Below are positions 33,449 to 43,144 of a stretch of DNA of 64,000 nt, piece after piece. This DNA comes from Polyangium sp. 6x1 (GTDB taxonomy: Bacteria; Myxococcota_A; Polyangia; Polyangiales; Polyangiaceae). The stretch covers positions 1-64,000 of the forward strand of contig NZ_JARZHH010000001.1 of NCBI RefSeq assembly GCF_029946515.1. The letters are read 5' to 3'. The notes under the pieces are model-generated. The model saw nothing but the letters and a program-made list of their open reading frames with translations, ran no database searches and had not been told where the DNA came from. The translations under genes were made by a program, and so were the position numbers. Within the stretch, counting starts at the first letter, position 1. Each line of letters starts with the position of its first letter.

Positions 33449-36288
33449 GGTGCCTTGTACACCTTGAGGACCTCGTCCCCGTAATGGTTGATCACCTTGA
33501 TCGCGATGAGCCCGCTCTTCGGCGGATCGAAGGGCCGGCTCTTCGTGGTGTAGAGCGAGGACCAGGTCTCCTCGTCGATCTCGGCCTTGAGCGCGCGCTT
33601 GAGTTTTTCGTACGGGTCGTTCGCGCCGGTGAAGTAGGCGTGGCGGACGAAGAAGCTATCGCCGCTGTAATCGGTGTCGATGAACCAGCAGGCGATGTCG
33701 TCCGTCGTGTGGCTGCGGATCTCGCCGGTCGTCGGGTCGTAGACGTCGAGGCCGCGGATCTCGGCGACGTACTTGCCGTCCTTGGACTTCTCCAGCCGGA
33801 TGTCGGGCTCGCCGAAGACCATGAAGAGGTTGCCCGCGCCGGTCTTCTTGAGGAGCGCGTCGCCCATGGCGAGGTCGGGGTTCATGCGGGAGAGCAGGAC
33901 GGTGATCGCGCCGGGCGTGGGGCCGCCGGGTTTTCCGGGGGGCGGCTCGGAGCCGTTGGGAGAGATCTCCTTGGCGGCCTCGAAGGCGTGGGCGTCGAAG
34001 GCGAAGCCGCAGACGACGACGAGGTCAAACTTGCCTTTGCGGGCCTCCTCGGCGGCCTTCTTGACCTGCTCGGGGCCGACGGTGCCGTGCTCGGGGCCGA
34101 TGGAGATGGCGGCGCGGCGGATCGCGCCCGACTTGTGCTTGTATTCGGCCTCGGCCTGGATCCAGGCGCCGGGGAAGGGATTGAGGCGCTCAAAGACGAG
34201 GCGCTCGTTCTTGACGGTGTTCTGGACGCCGGCCTTCTTGAGGTTGTCGAGGATGGTGTTGACGAACGAGGTGACGGATTCGCCGGGGGACTCGTGCCGG
34301 GAGAGCTTCAGGCTCGCGTCGAGCATGCGGTGGGGGGAGAGGCTCTCGACGGTGAAGGGGCCGGAGACGCGGATACGTTTCGGGTCTTCGTAGGGTTGGT
34401 CGTAGAGGATCTCGCTCTCGGCGCGACGGGCGATGGAGGCGTCGATTTCCTTTTGGCGGGCGCGGCGGAGTTGCCACCATTCGGCGTGGCAGGCTTTGGC
34501 TTCGGCGGACCAGGAGGGGGCGGCCTCGCGGGGGATCTCCCACTCCTGCCACTTTTGTTTCAAGAGCTTGTTGAGTTTTTCCCGGAGGGGTTCGAGCTTT
34601 TCCTCGAAGCGGGCGTGGACGGGGTCGATCTCCTCATCATGCGCAATGGAACCGAGCATGATATGAGGAACGCGCTTATACACGAACCCCGCGCGAATAT
34701 CCCCCCGCACATCCCCACCGAGCGGAGCCGCTCCTCTAATTTCGGCCTCCTTGCGTACTCCTTCATGCGAATCAGCGAGCAGGTAATTGGGGTACCTCGC
34801 CGAAAGAAGCCGAGCTCTGGCCAGGGCAACAGCGACTCGACTGGTATCGATGGTAATCCATCGGCGCGCCCACTGCTCAGCAACGAAGGCCGTTGTCCCA
34901 GAACCACAGGTCGGATCCAGGACGAGGTCCCCCGGATCGGTGGTCATCTGCATGCAGCGCGTTATCACCTTCACGTTGGTTTGTACAACGTAAACCTTTT
35001 CGCGAGCGTCAAATCCCCACTTTGTATCTTCCCAAGTGTTTCCAATCGCGGCAATTTCAAAGTCGCTCATATAGCGAATGTACGAAAGCGACTCCTTTCG
35101 CGGCAGCAGGCGCCCAGCTTTCGCCAGCCTGTCGAGCCCCTCCAGCGTCGTCTTCCAGTTCGCATTGGAACCCGGGTGAAAATCCCGACCCTGATACCGA
35201 AATGGCACAGTCGTGTTTGTACGAAAGCCTTGAGAGGTCAAAGGGCTGGGGCGGAAGAGTGACCACCCGGATGGGATCTTGCTGGGGTCTTCCAGCTCTT
35301 CCGCAGTGAGAGCGCGACGATCACCGTCGATGTTGATGATCTGCCCGTACTCGGCCCCCAACTCGTTTCCAATGGACTTTTCGGCGTATAGCTGATGAAA
35401 CTTTACTTGTGACTTCTCCTTTGCATACCAAAGTATGTAGTCAGAAGTGCATGTTAGGAGTGCCGATGTCTGGCTGCTTGTTGTCTTGTAGCTGATGAGC
35501 GAGCAGAAGTTTTCGGATCCGAAGATCTCGTCGAGCAAACACCTCACGAGATGAACGTTCTCATCTCCGATTTGCACGAATATGCTTCCACTATCATTCA
35601 GCAGATCGCGGGCTGCTGCCAAGCGATCGCGAAGGTAGCCCAGATAGGAATGGATTCCGAGCTCCCACGTGTCTCGAAACGCCTTGATCTGCTCGGGTTG
35701 CCGAACGAGATCCTCCGCCTTCCCATCCTTCACCTCACGCTTTCGCGTCGAAACCTGCCAGTTCGACCCGAACTTGATCCCATAAGGCGGGTCCATGTAA
35801 ACCATCTGGACCTTCCCCTTGAGCCCCTCCTTCTGCGCGAGCGACGTCATCACGACCAGCGAATCCCCCAGGATCATCCGGTTCGTCCACTTGTCGTCGT
35901 GCTTGTAGAACTCGATCTGCTCCTCGAACTCCCGCTGCGCGCCAAACGCGCTGCCGAACAGGTCGAGCTGCGGCCTGTTGCCCGAGGCACGGGCGCGCAG
36001 GTCCTCGATCAATGCCTTCGGCATGATCTTTTCCTGGATATAAATCGGCACCACCGGCACGGCCAGCGGCTTCCGATCCTGCTCGTCCTTCCCCTTCCAG
36101 ACGAGCTGCGGATCCAGCGTCGGATCCCGCGGGTAGAGCATCGTCTCCGGCGTGTCCTCCTCGTCGGAGACGAGCTCGCTCATCTCCCGCGTCGGGATGT
36201 TCTTCCGGGCGTCCTTGTGCTCGAGCGCCTCGATCGGCGTCTCGCTATCGCCCGCTGCCTTCCCGCCGCTCTTCTTCCGTCCCGCCAT
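33445..36288 (-). CDS. Type III-like (beta-class) site-specific DNA methyltransferase
   Basis: This 947-aa protein has motif IV MDPPYGIKFGSNWQ at about residue 163 before motif I DPTCGSGTTAFVAEQW at about 458. That order and DPPY mark a beta-class N6-adenine or N4-cytosine methyltransferase such as type III Mod. About 440 residues follow motif I, longer than in most Mod proteins, and contain additional beta segments that could carry target recognition. It follows the Res-type gene by 3 bp and overlaps the 742-aa gene by 4 bp. It would mark host DNA as self. Target sequence cannot be read from the protein. Confidence 0.85.
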   Translation of the reverse strand: MAGRKKSGGKAAGDSETPIEALEHKDARKNIPTREMSELVSDEEDTPETMLYPRDPTLDPQLVWKGKDEQDRKPLAVPVVPIYIQEKIMPKALIEDLRARASGNRPQLDLFGSAFGAQREFEEQIEFYKHDDKWTNRMILGDSLVVMTSLAQKEGLKGKVQMVYMDPPYGIKFGSNWQVSTRKREVKDGKAEDLVRQPEQIKAFRDTWELGIHSYLGYLRDRLAAARDLLNDSGSIFVQIGDENVHLVRCLLDEIFGSENFCSLISYKTTSSQTSALLTCTSDYILWYAKEKSQVKFHQLYAEKSIGNELGAEYGQIINIDGDRRALTAEELEDPSKIPSGWSLFRPSPLTSQGFRTNTTVPFRYQGRDFHPGSNANWKTTLEGLDRLAKAGRLLPRKESLSYIRYMSDFEIAAIGNTWEDTKWGFDAREKVYVVQTNVKVITRCMQMTTDPGDLVLDPTCGSGTTAFVAEQWARRWITIDTSRVAVALARARLLSARYPNYLLADSHEGVRKEAEIRGAAPLGGDVRGDIRAGFVYKRVPHIMLGSIAHDEEIDPVHARFEEKLEPLREKLNKLLKQKWQEWEIPREAAPSWSAEAKACHAEWWQLRRARQKEIDASIARRAESEILYDQPYEDPKRIRVSGPFTVESLSPHRMLDASLKLSRHESPGESVTSFVNTILDNLKKAGVQNTVKNERLVFERLNPFPGAWIQAEAEYKHKSGAIRRAAISIGPEHGTVGPEQVKKAAEEARKGKFDLVVVCGFAFDAHAFEAAKEISPNGSEPPPGKPGGPTPGAITVLLSRMNPDLAMGDALLKKTGAGNLFMVFGEPDIRLEKSKDGKYVAEIRGLDVYDPTTGEIRSHTTDDIACWFIDTDYSGDSFFVRHAYFTGANDPYEKLKRALKAEIDEETWSSLYTTKSRPFDPPKSGLIAIKVINHYGDEVLKVYKAP

Positions 36289-36291
36289 GAC

Positions 36292-39200
36292 TCAGCTCTT
36301 CCCTGCCGCGAGGCGCTCCAGCGCCTGCCGGATGACGTTCTTCGCGTTGTAAGGATCCGTGATCTCGAGAAAAACCCAGCGCCCGAACGCCCCGTCGTGG
36401 TTCACCGCCGGGATCCACATCCGCTGCGCCGTCTCGACCTTCGCTGCCTTGTCCTGCTCCCGCTGGCCCGTCACCTCGAGCACGGCGTGGAATTCCCCGA
36501 GCGCAGGATGCCGCATGCGAACGATGAAATCGGGGTAATACCGCCGCTCCAGGCCCTCGATGCTGTACGGAATCGTGAAGCCGATGTTGTGGTTCTTCAC
36601 GTACGTGAGGACCTCGTCCATATCCTCGAGCGATTGCGCGAACTTCTGCTCCCATGCCTCCGTGTCCGCGACCACATGCGTCACGTGGCATTTCTCCGCC
36701 CGCGTGAGGTAGGTCGGACGAGCCGTCAGGAAATCGACCCCGTCCGTCGAGCCCAGCGCGCCGCCCGGATGGTACACGGGTAAAACCCGCGCCTCGCCCT
36801 CGTGCGCCGCGACGATCGAGCGGTAAATCTTGTCCGCCGCATCCGAGCCGAGCTGCGACCAGAGCAAGAGCTGCTTGAACGTATCGTCGTGGAGGTCGAC
36901 GCAATCCGCGAGCCAGCGCTTGGCGATTTCGAGCACATGCGGGAAGAGCAGTATCCGCGGGCTGTCTTCGCCGTCGCGGAAATACCGCTCGACGACGCGC
37001 CGCGCGAGCCAGAAGGCGATCTCCTGCTCCCGCCGCGAGCGCAGATGATCGAGCGTGTGCATCTCGCTCTCGCCCATGATCGACGAGAGCTCCGTCTGCG
37101 TCGGCGTGTCCCGCGTGGAGAGGACCATCTTCGCCTCGTCGCCGAACCGCGCTTCGAGCCGATCCGTCGGCAGCTCGAACCGATACCCCACGACCCGCGG
37201 AAACGTGATCCGCGCGGCCGAACGCTCGGGCAGGGAGCGGACGTGCGTGCGCGGTTTGTCGTCCGGCAAGGGCGTGCTCGCGTCGCCCATGGGGATGAAC
37301 CGGAACGGCACGCCGTAGACCTCGGCATACTCCGGGGAAAACATGCCGTCCTTGTCGACCTGGTAACTCATGCGACGCAGCCCGCGGCCGATGACCTGCT
37401 CGCAAAGGAGTTGCGTCGTGAAGGCCCGGACGCCGAGGATGTGCGTGACCGTGTTCGTATCCCAGCCCTCGGTCAGCATCGAGACGGACACGACACACCG
37501 CACGCCCTCGCCGAGCTTGCCGGGTTTGCCCACGGTGTTCATGACCTCGCGCAGGAGGTCGCCGTCCGTGATCTGCTCGGCGTCCTTGCCGGGGTGCATG
37601 CGGCGGTACTCGCGCTTGAAGTCCGCGATCTCGTGCGCGGCGATGCGCTTGAAATCGTCGCTGAGCGCCCCGCCGGATTCGAGCTCGGCGCTGTCGACGA
37701 GGATGGTATTGGGCCGCCCGATCCAGCGCCCGTCCTTCACGTTGCTGAACAGGGAAAACCTGCCCGGCGCGACGATCGTGCTCCCGTCGGGCCCGGGTTT
37801 CTCGTACCCCGCGATGTACTGGTACACGAGCTGCGAGACGGCCGTGTTGTTGCAGACGACGATGAAGACGGGCGGCGTGCCGGCGCTGTGCGGGCCGCGC
37901 GTGGATTCCCAGCGTCGGTAGAGTTTTTCGTAGTTGGAGTAGAGGCTTTCGAGCGCGCCTTCGAGCTCCTTGGGCAGGACGGGATCCCTGCCCTCGGCGT
38001 CCTTCGCGGCCCGCTTCTTCGGGAGCGCGTCGCGGATGTGCGGCCAGAGCTCGCGGTAGATGGGCTGCTCGCTCTTCAGCGAGTTGTCCGAGACGGGGAC
38101 GCGAGGGACCTTGACGACGCCGGCCTCGATGGCGTCGACGAGCGCGAAATCGGAGACGACCCACGGGAACAGCGTGCCCTCGGAGTAGCCCGATCCACGC
38201 AGGAAAAACGGGGTCGCGGAGAGGTCGAACACGGCGCGGACGCGCTGCTTGCCCTTTCCCGTCGCGACCGCGCGGGAAGCATCCTTGCGGCCGAAGTGAC
38301 GGTGGACGTGCTCCAGGCCCGAGATCCAGATCCGGGCCTCCTCCTCGCGCGCTTCGACCTCCTTGCGGTCCTCCCCGGAGATTTTCTCCTCGGTGGGTTT
38401 GCCCCGGTAACAATGGTGGGCCTCGTCGTTCAAGACGACGACGTCGTGCCGCGGATCGAGGTCCGCGCATACGCGGCGTACCATTTCGGCCGGGGTCTCC
38501 GTGAACGGGCTCGGGACACCCTCTTTCTTGAGGAGCTCCTTCGTCAGTTTCGGCGCTTCGATCTTCTCGCGGAGCTGGAACGCGTGGTAATTCGTGACGA
38601 CGATCCGGAGCTGCCCGAGCGATTCGCGCAGGTCCGCGGGGACGAGGTCAAGCGCCTGATAGTAGTTGCCCGGGTTCTGGGGCTCGAGCACACGCAGGCG
38701 ATCACGAATCGTGATTCCCGGGGTGACGACGAGGAAGTTCGAGGAGAACGACTTCTTGTCGGGATTGGCGAGCTTGTTGAGGCCTTGCCACGCGATGAGC
38801 ATGGCCATGACGACCGTTTTCCCGCTCCCCGTGGCCATCTTGAACGCGAGCCGCCAGAGGAGGGGGTTGTGCGCGGCCTGGGCCTTCTCCAGGCTGTTCT
38901 CGCCGAACTTGTCGCCGAGCGCATGCGCGGCCTCGAAGAGGTAGATGGCCGTCTCGACGGCTTCGAGCTGGCAAAAAAAGAGCTTTTGCTCCCGCTCCTC
39001 GCGCCGCCAGTGTTCGAGCAGGTGCTTCGTGCGGCGCTCGACGTGCAGATATCCGCCCTGGCGCCACCTGGAGACGCGCTCGCGCAGGCCGTTCACGAGG
39101 AAAATCTCGTGCCGCTCCTCGGGCTCGAGGCTCAGCTCGAGCTGCTGCTTCCCCTTCTTCGGCTGCGGGATGGGGATGAAGTAACTCGAAGGCCGGCGAC

Positions 39201-39330
39201 CCTCGACGATGGTGTCGGTGATCCCCTCCGCAGTGAACTCGAAGTGCCTCGTGGGCTCGGCAAAGGGGGTGTTGAGGATCGGGTTCGGGATGAGTCCACG
39301 CCCCCGGGAAACCGTCGTCGCTCGCGTCAC
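36292..39330 (-). CDS. Res-type DEAD/DEAH helicase with altered nuclease site
   Basis: This is about 1012 aa from GTG 39330. The open frame extends to 39564, but that would overlap mcrB, and homology to this family normally begins near IPNPILNTPFAEPTRHF. Walker A KMATGSGKT lies at about 164-172, DEAH-type box VVLNDEAHHCY, motif III DLSATPFFLR, and motif VI near IGRGLRRMSY. The C-terminal endonuclease region reads RRYYPDFIVRMRHP ... HAVLEVTGQREQD. The usual E-x-K of the PD-(D/E)XK core is here E-V-T, so the catalytic lysine appears replaced. This is the first gene of the operon; with Mod it forms the type III-like pair. Confidence 0.8.
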   Translation of the reverse strand: MTRATTVSRGRGLIPNPILNTPFAEPTRHFEFTAEGITDTIVEGRRPSSYFIPIPQPKKGKQQLELSLEPEERHEIFLVNGLRERVSRWRQGGYLHVERRTKHLLEHWRREEREQKLFFCQLEAVETAIYLFEAAHALGDKFGENSLEKAQAAHNPLLWRLAFKMATGSGKTVVMAMLIAWQGLNKLANPDKKSFSSNFLVVTPGITIRDRLRVLEPQNPGNYYQALDLVPADLRESLGQLRIVVTNYHAFQLREKIEAPKLTKELLKKEGVPSPFTETPAEMVRRVCADLDPRHDVVVLNDEAHHCYRGKPTEEKISGEDRKEVEAREEEARIWISGLEHVHRHFGRKDASRAVATGKGKQRVRAVFDLSATPFFLRGSGYSEGTLFPWVVSDFALVDAIEAGVVKVPRVPVSDNSLKSEQPIYRELWPHIRDALPKKRAAKDAEGRDPVLPKELEGALESLYSNYEKLYRRWESTRGPHSAGTPPVFIVVCNNTAVSQLVYQYIAGYEKPGPDGSTIVAPGRFSLFSNVKDGRWIGRPNTILVDSAELESGGALSDDFKRIAAHEIADFKREYRRMHPGKDAEQITDGDLLREVMNTVGKPGKLGEGVRCVVSVSMLTEGWDTNTVTHILGVRAFTTQLLCEQVIGRGLRRMSYQVDKDGMFSPEYAEVYGVPFRFIPMGDASTPLPDDKPRTHVRSLPERSAARITFPRVVGYRFELPTDRLEARFGDEAKMVLSTRDTPTQTELSSIMGESEMHTLDHLRSRREQEIAFWLARRVVERYFRDGEDSPRILLFPHVLEIAKRWLADCVDLHDDTFKQLLLWSQLGSDAADKIYRSIVAAHEGEARVLPVYHPGGALGSTDGVDFLTARPTYLTRAEKCHVTHVVADTEAWEQKFAQSLEDMDEVLTYVKNHNIGFTIPYSIEGLERRYYPDFIVRMRHPALGEFHAVLEVTGQREQDKAAKVETAQRMWIPAVNHDGAFGRWVFLEITDPYNAKNVIRQALERLAAGKS

Positions 39331-39515
39331 CGGCCAGCCTCGCCCTTGCCTGCTCGGCCCCCAAGGAGGCCATCCAGCCCCGCCACACCAGGAGCCCCCA
39401 GCGTGTCGTGGGGACGGAGTCTCTTGCGAAACGTTGGTCAAGTCAACGGTTTCGCGAGCGAGGGTACAGACGCAGGGTTCCCAACCGGCCTGCCTGTGCG
39501 TTACCGTCCCTCTCC
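39331..39515. promoter_or_regulatory. Divergent promoter region of the two restriction operons
   Basis: This 185-bp gap separates the minus-strand six-gene operon from mcrBC on the plus strand, so promoters for both must lie here. It contains CAAACCGTTGACTTGACC-type AT-richer sequence (about 39432-39452) but no hexamer pair I would defend. No XRE-type regulator is encoded next to it. Confidence 0.4.
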
Positions 39516-41783
39516 ATGCTCCTCGATCCGACCCTCGCCGATGAACTGAAGCGCGAGCACGCACGGCTCCTCGAAGACGGCACCCTGCACCCCGAGGTGG
39601 TGCTCCGGCGCTACTACGACACGTTCGCCGCGAAGTTCGGCCCCGCGGCGCTGCGACGGCTCGATGGCGTCGATCTGCTCGAGACGCTGCACGCGCACGG
39701 GAGCAAGGACAGCCTCGTCTACTGGCTCGAGTTCAAGAACGACGACGAGTTTCCGGCAATCTTCGGGAGCATCGCAGGTGGCAGCGCGCTCAAGTTCGGG
39801 CTCTACCGGCGCAAAGAGACGGGTCAGTGGATGACCGGGAGCCCACAGCAGCAGCACGAGCTATCGCTGGAGGATGCGGTTGCGATGGCGCGCCGGAACC
39901 GGGATCAGCTCCTCGCCGCGGCCGAGGTGCTGGAGCGGTTCAAGACGCGTGGTGGAGGTGATTACGAGGCACTTCAGAAGGATGTCGACAACGCCGCGCC
40001 CGACATCGCCGAGACGGCCTGGGGGCACAAGTACCTGAGCTTGCTCTTCCCTGATGTGCTTGATGACTATCACGCGCCCACGTACCAGCGTTTTCATCTC
40101 ATCAAGCTGCTCCAGAAGCCCCCGCTCACGGAAGGCCGTTATTCCGCAGCTAGCGTGTTCGTCGCCATTGCCCGCGAGCTCGGGATCCCGCTGAACCACC
40201 TGTCGCGACTCCTGAACGAGCGGGATGGTTCGCCCCACTGGTATTACCGCGTGGGTACGACGTTCAAGGAGCGACGGGACGAGTGGCCGGCGATGCGCGA
40301 CGGCAAGTTCGTGGCGATCGGCTGGCCCAGGCTTGGGGATCTATCAGCTATCGAGTACAACCAGGCAGGCAAGGATCGCGTGAAGGCTCTGCTGGAAAAG
40401 CATTACCCGGGCGACGCGCGAGCCCTGGGACGAGCCGCAAACCAGATCTTCAAGTTCGTCGCGACGATGAACGTGGGAGATCTGGTGCTCGCGGCCGACG
40501 GCGAAATGGTCCTCGGGATTGGCAGAATCAAGGGCGATTACCAGTATGCGCCGGGAGGCGAGTTTTGCCATCGGCGCCCGATCGATTGGTTGTCGCTCGA
40601 GGAGTGGAAGATGCCAGAGCGGGATGGACTCATGACGACGGTCCACCTGCTCTCGAAGCCGGCCGTGCTCATCGAAGCAGAGCGCAGGGTGCAGAAGAAA
40701 GTCAAAATTCCGGTCGGCAGCGGAAATGGCGGGAAACCGCCTGAGCCACCTCCGCCTCCGCCTCTCGACGGTACGCCCGCCCGTATCGAGGAAGTGCTTC
40801 TGCGCAAGGGCCAGGTCATCCTCTACGGCCCGCCGGGTACGGGGAAGACGTACTGGGCGCTCCGCACGGCGACCGAGCTCGCGGCGCGCTCCTGGTTCGG
40901 GCGATCCCACGACGATCTGACCGATAAGCAGAGGGCCGACCTCCGGGCGGCCGTCATGACGTGCACCTTCCACCCAGCCTACGGCTACGAGGACTTCCTC
41001 GAAGGCTTCCGCCCGGTCGAGCGCGAAGGCGCGCTCGGATTCGAGAGACGCGACGGCGTGTTCAAGCAGCTCTGCGACGAGGCACGCAGGCACGGAAAAA
41101 ACGTCTACCTCGTCATCGACGAAATCAATCGCGGCGACATCCCCCGCATCTTCGGCGAGTTGCTCACGCTGCTCGAGAAGAGCAAGCGCGGCCTGGAGGG
41201 GACGCTGCCCCTCTCCGGCAAGCCCTTCGCCGTGCCGGAGAACGTCTTCGTCATCGGCACGATGAACACCGCGGATCGCTCGATCGCCCTGCTCGACGCC
41301 GCCCTGCGTCGACGGTTCGGCTTCGTCGAGCTCATGCCGGATGGCAGTGTGCTCGGTGACGCGGTGATCAAAGGGCTCCCGCTCGGACGGTGGCTCACCG
41401 AGCTCAATATGCGGATCCTCCAGTACGTGAAGCGAGATGCACGCAATCTGCAGGTCGGACACACGTACCTGATGCACGGGAACGGCCCTATCTTCGATAT
41501 GCGGCGCCTCGCGCAGGTCGTGCGCGATGACCTGATCCCGCTGCTCGAAGAGTATTGTTACGAAGATTACGAGGCACTGGAGAAGATCCTCGGCCCGAGC
41601 CTGGTACAACGTGAGCGTCGCCGGATCGATGATTCACTGTTCCGGCCCGGCCGCGAGGATGATCTGATCAAGGCGCTGCTCGCGCCGACGCCCGAGCTGG
41701 AGACGACAGCCGCCGCCACGAAGTCCGCACAGGAGCCAGAGACCGAGGAGGAGGACGAGGACGAAGCGGGCGGCGTGTCGTGA
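39516..41783 (+). CDS. mcrB: McrB-type AAA+ GTPase with N-terminal reader-like region
   Basis: This 755-aa protein has a C-terminal AAA+ domain: Walker A LYGPPGTGKTYW at about 436-446, CTFHPAYGYEDFLEGFRP, Walker B VYLVIDEINRGDIPRIFGE and the McrB signature GTMNTADRSIALLDAALRRRF. The N-terminal 400 residues replace the usual short DUF3578 reader. About residues 265-340 (FVAIGWPRLGDLS ... VGDLVLAADGEMVLGIGRI) resemble an EVE/PUA-like modified-base reader. McrB motors restrict DNA with modified cytosines together with McrC. The start is chosen at the first ATG past the divergent region. It overlaps mcrC by 4 bp. Acidic C-terminus (EEEDEDEAGG). Confidence 0.9.
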   Translation: MLLDPTLADELKREHARLLEDGTLHPEVVLRRYYDTFAAKFGPAALRRLDGVDLLETLHAHGSKDSLVYWLEFKNDDEFPAIFGSIAGGSALKFGLYRRKETGQWMTGSPQQQHELSLEDAVAMARRNRDQLLAAAEVLERFKTRGGGDYEALQKDVDNAAPDIAETAWGHKYLSLLFPDVLDDYHAPTYQRFHLIKLLQKPPLTEGRYSAASVFVAIARELGIPLNHLSRLLNERDGSPHWYYRVGTTFKERRDEWPAMRDGKFVAIGWPRLGDLSAIEYNQAGKDRVKALLEKHYPGDARALGRAANQIFKFVATMNVGDLVLAADGEMVLGIGRIKGDYQYAPGGEFCHRRPIDWLSLEEWKMPERDGLMTTVHLLSKPAVLIEAERRVQKKVKIPVGSGNGGKPPEPPPPPPLDGTPARIEEVLLRKGQVILYGPPGTGKTYWALRTATELAARSWFGRSHDDLTDKQRADLRAAVMTCTFHPAYGYEDFLEGFRPVEREGALGFERRDGVFKQLCDEARRHGKNVYLVIDEINRGDIPRIFGELLTLLEKSKRGLEGTLPLSGKPFAVPENVFVIGTMNTADRSIALLDAALRRRFGFVELMPDGSVLGDAVIKGLPLGRWLTELNMRILQYVKRDARNLQVGHTYLMHGNGPIFDMRRLAQVVRDDLIPLLEEYCYEDYEALEKILGPSLVQRERRRIDDSLFRPGREDDLIKALLAPTPELETTAAATKSAQEPETEEEDEDEAGGVS

Positions 41784-43114
41784 ACAGCTCGATTGCGGTC
41801 CATTTGAAGGAGTGGGAGCGTCGAGCGCCCGGAGAGGCCCCCGACGATCCGCTCGCGGGTCTCCGCCTGTCGAGCTCTTCCGATCGGGCGCTCGTCACGC
41901 GGCTCGCGAGGGAGCGTGTGCTTGTCGTGCGTGAGCTCGCGCGAGGCCTCGAAATCGAGACGACATCGTACGTCGGCAAGATCCGCCTCGATACGCTGAC
42001 CCTGAACATCTCGCCGAAGCTCGGCGGCGAGCTCTTTGCGCGTCTGTTCCGCTACGCCTACCGCCTCCGTGATCTCAGGCCCATGCCCACGGCTTCGTTC
42101 TCGACAGGTGGCAGCCTGTTCGAGGATCTCCTGCCGACACAGCTCCTCGCCGAGGCGGAGGTGCTCTTCGCCCGAGGGCTCGATCGACGGTACGTTTCAA
42201 TCGACGAGTCGCTTTCGAGTCCGCGCGGACGCATCGACATGAGCCGGATCGCCCGGGAAGGCGGGGTGATCCGCGGGAGCCTGCCCTGCAGGCACCACCT
42301 GCGCCTTTCGGATTGTCTGTTGAACCAGGTGCTCCTCGGAGGGCTCCACCTCGCTGCGGGGATGGCCCTGAATCCTGCATTGAAGGTCGAGCTACGGCGG
42401 CTCGCCGATGTCCTCGCCGTCTCGGTTCGAGCGCGCCCCTTGCACCGGCAGTTCGTCGCGCAGGCCGAGCAGGGGCTCGATCGAATGGCAGCCGCGTACG
42501 CGCCGGCCTTGACGATCATCGGGCTCCTGCTCGATGGCGAGGCGCCGGCGCTGGAGGACACGGAAGAGCCCCTCGTGCTCCCGGGATTTTTGCTGGACAT
42601 GAATCGATTCTTCCAGCGACTCCTGGGCCGATTTCTCGGGGTGAACCTGCAAGACTGCCAGGTCGTGGAGGAGCAGGCACTCGAGGATCTGATGCGCTAC
42701 GCGCCAGGAGAAAACCCGAAGCGACGGCGATCCCCGCGACCGAGACCCGATTTCGCGGTGAAGACGCCCGACGGAAAGCTGTTGCTGCTCGACGCGAAGT
42801 ACCGTGACCTGTGGCAGCGGGATCTGCCACGCGATATGTTGTACCAACTGGCGCTGTATGCGCTCAGCCAGCCGCGCGGTGGGAGGGCGACGATTCTGTA
42901 CCCGACGACGGCGAACGAGGCGCAACCGGCCCGGATCGAGATCGGCGAGCCGCTGGGCGGGTGGGATCGGGCGTCGATCGTGCTGCAACCGGTTCATCTC
43001 GGGGAGCTTGATCGGGTGATCGCCGGGGGACGGGGCACTGCGCGGGAGAGGCAAGCGCTCGCTCATGGGCTGGTTTTCGATACGCGCGAGAAGACGCTTC
43101 TTCGGGCGATTTGA
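41780..43114 (+). CDS. mcrC: McrC-type endonuclease subunit
   Basis: This 444-aa protein starts at GTG overlapping the mcrB stop (GTGA). The N-terminal half has the McrC pattern (ETTSYVGKIRLDTLTLNISPK, GELFARLFRYAY), and the nuclease core is PDFAVKTPDGKLLLLDAKY at about 315-335, with the D-x-K of PD-(D/E)XK intact. McrC associates with the McrB hexamer and cleaves DNA. Length and domain order are normal for the family. It ends the defence island on this side: about 30 bp further a truncated lipoprotein gene begins. Confidence 0.9.
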   Translation: MNSSIAVHLKEWERRAPGEAPDDPLAGLRLSSSSDRALVTRLARERVLVVRELARGLEIETTSYVGKIRLDTLTLNISPKLGGELFARLFRYAYRLRDLRPMPTASFSTGGSLFEDLLPTQLLAEAEVLFARGLDRRYVSIDESLSSPRGRIDMSRIAREGGVIRGSLPCRHHLRLSDCLLNQVLLGGLHLAAGMALNPALKVELRRLADVLAVSVRARPLHRQFVAQAEQGLDRMAAAYAPALTIIGLLLDGEAPALEDTEEPLVLPGFLLDMNRFFQRLLGRFLGVNLQDCQVVEEQALEDLMRYAPGENPKRRRSPRPRPDFAVKTPDGKLLLLDAKYRDLWQRDLPRDMLYQLALYALSQPRGGRATILYPTTANEAQPARIEIGEPLGGWDRASIVLQPVHLGELDRVIAGGRGTARERQALAHGLVFDTREKTLLRAI

Positions 43115-43144
43115 ACTGGCGGGGCTGGTCCGTTTGGACAATGT

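Noticed and set aside
36802-39549. Plus-strand 915-aa frame
   Set aside because: Antisense to the Res-type gene, whose helicase motifs are unmistakable.
39331-39564. Res gene starting at 39564
   Set aside because: Would overlap the mcrB start and consume the whole divergent promoter region; the extra 78 residues are low-complexity.
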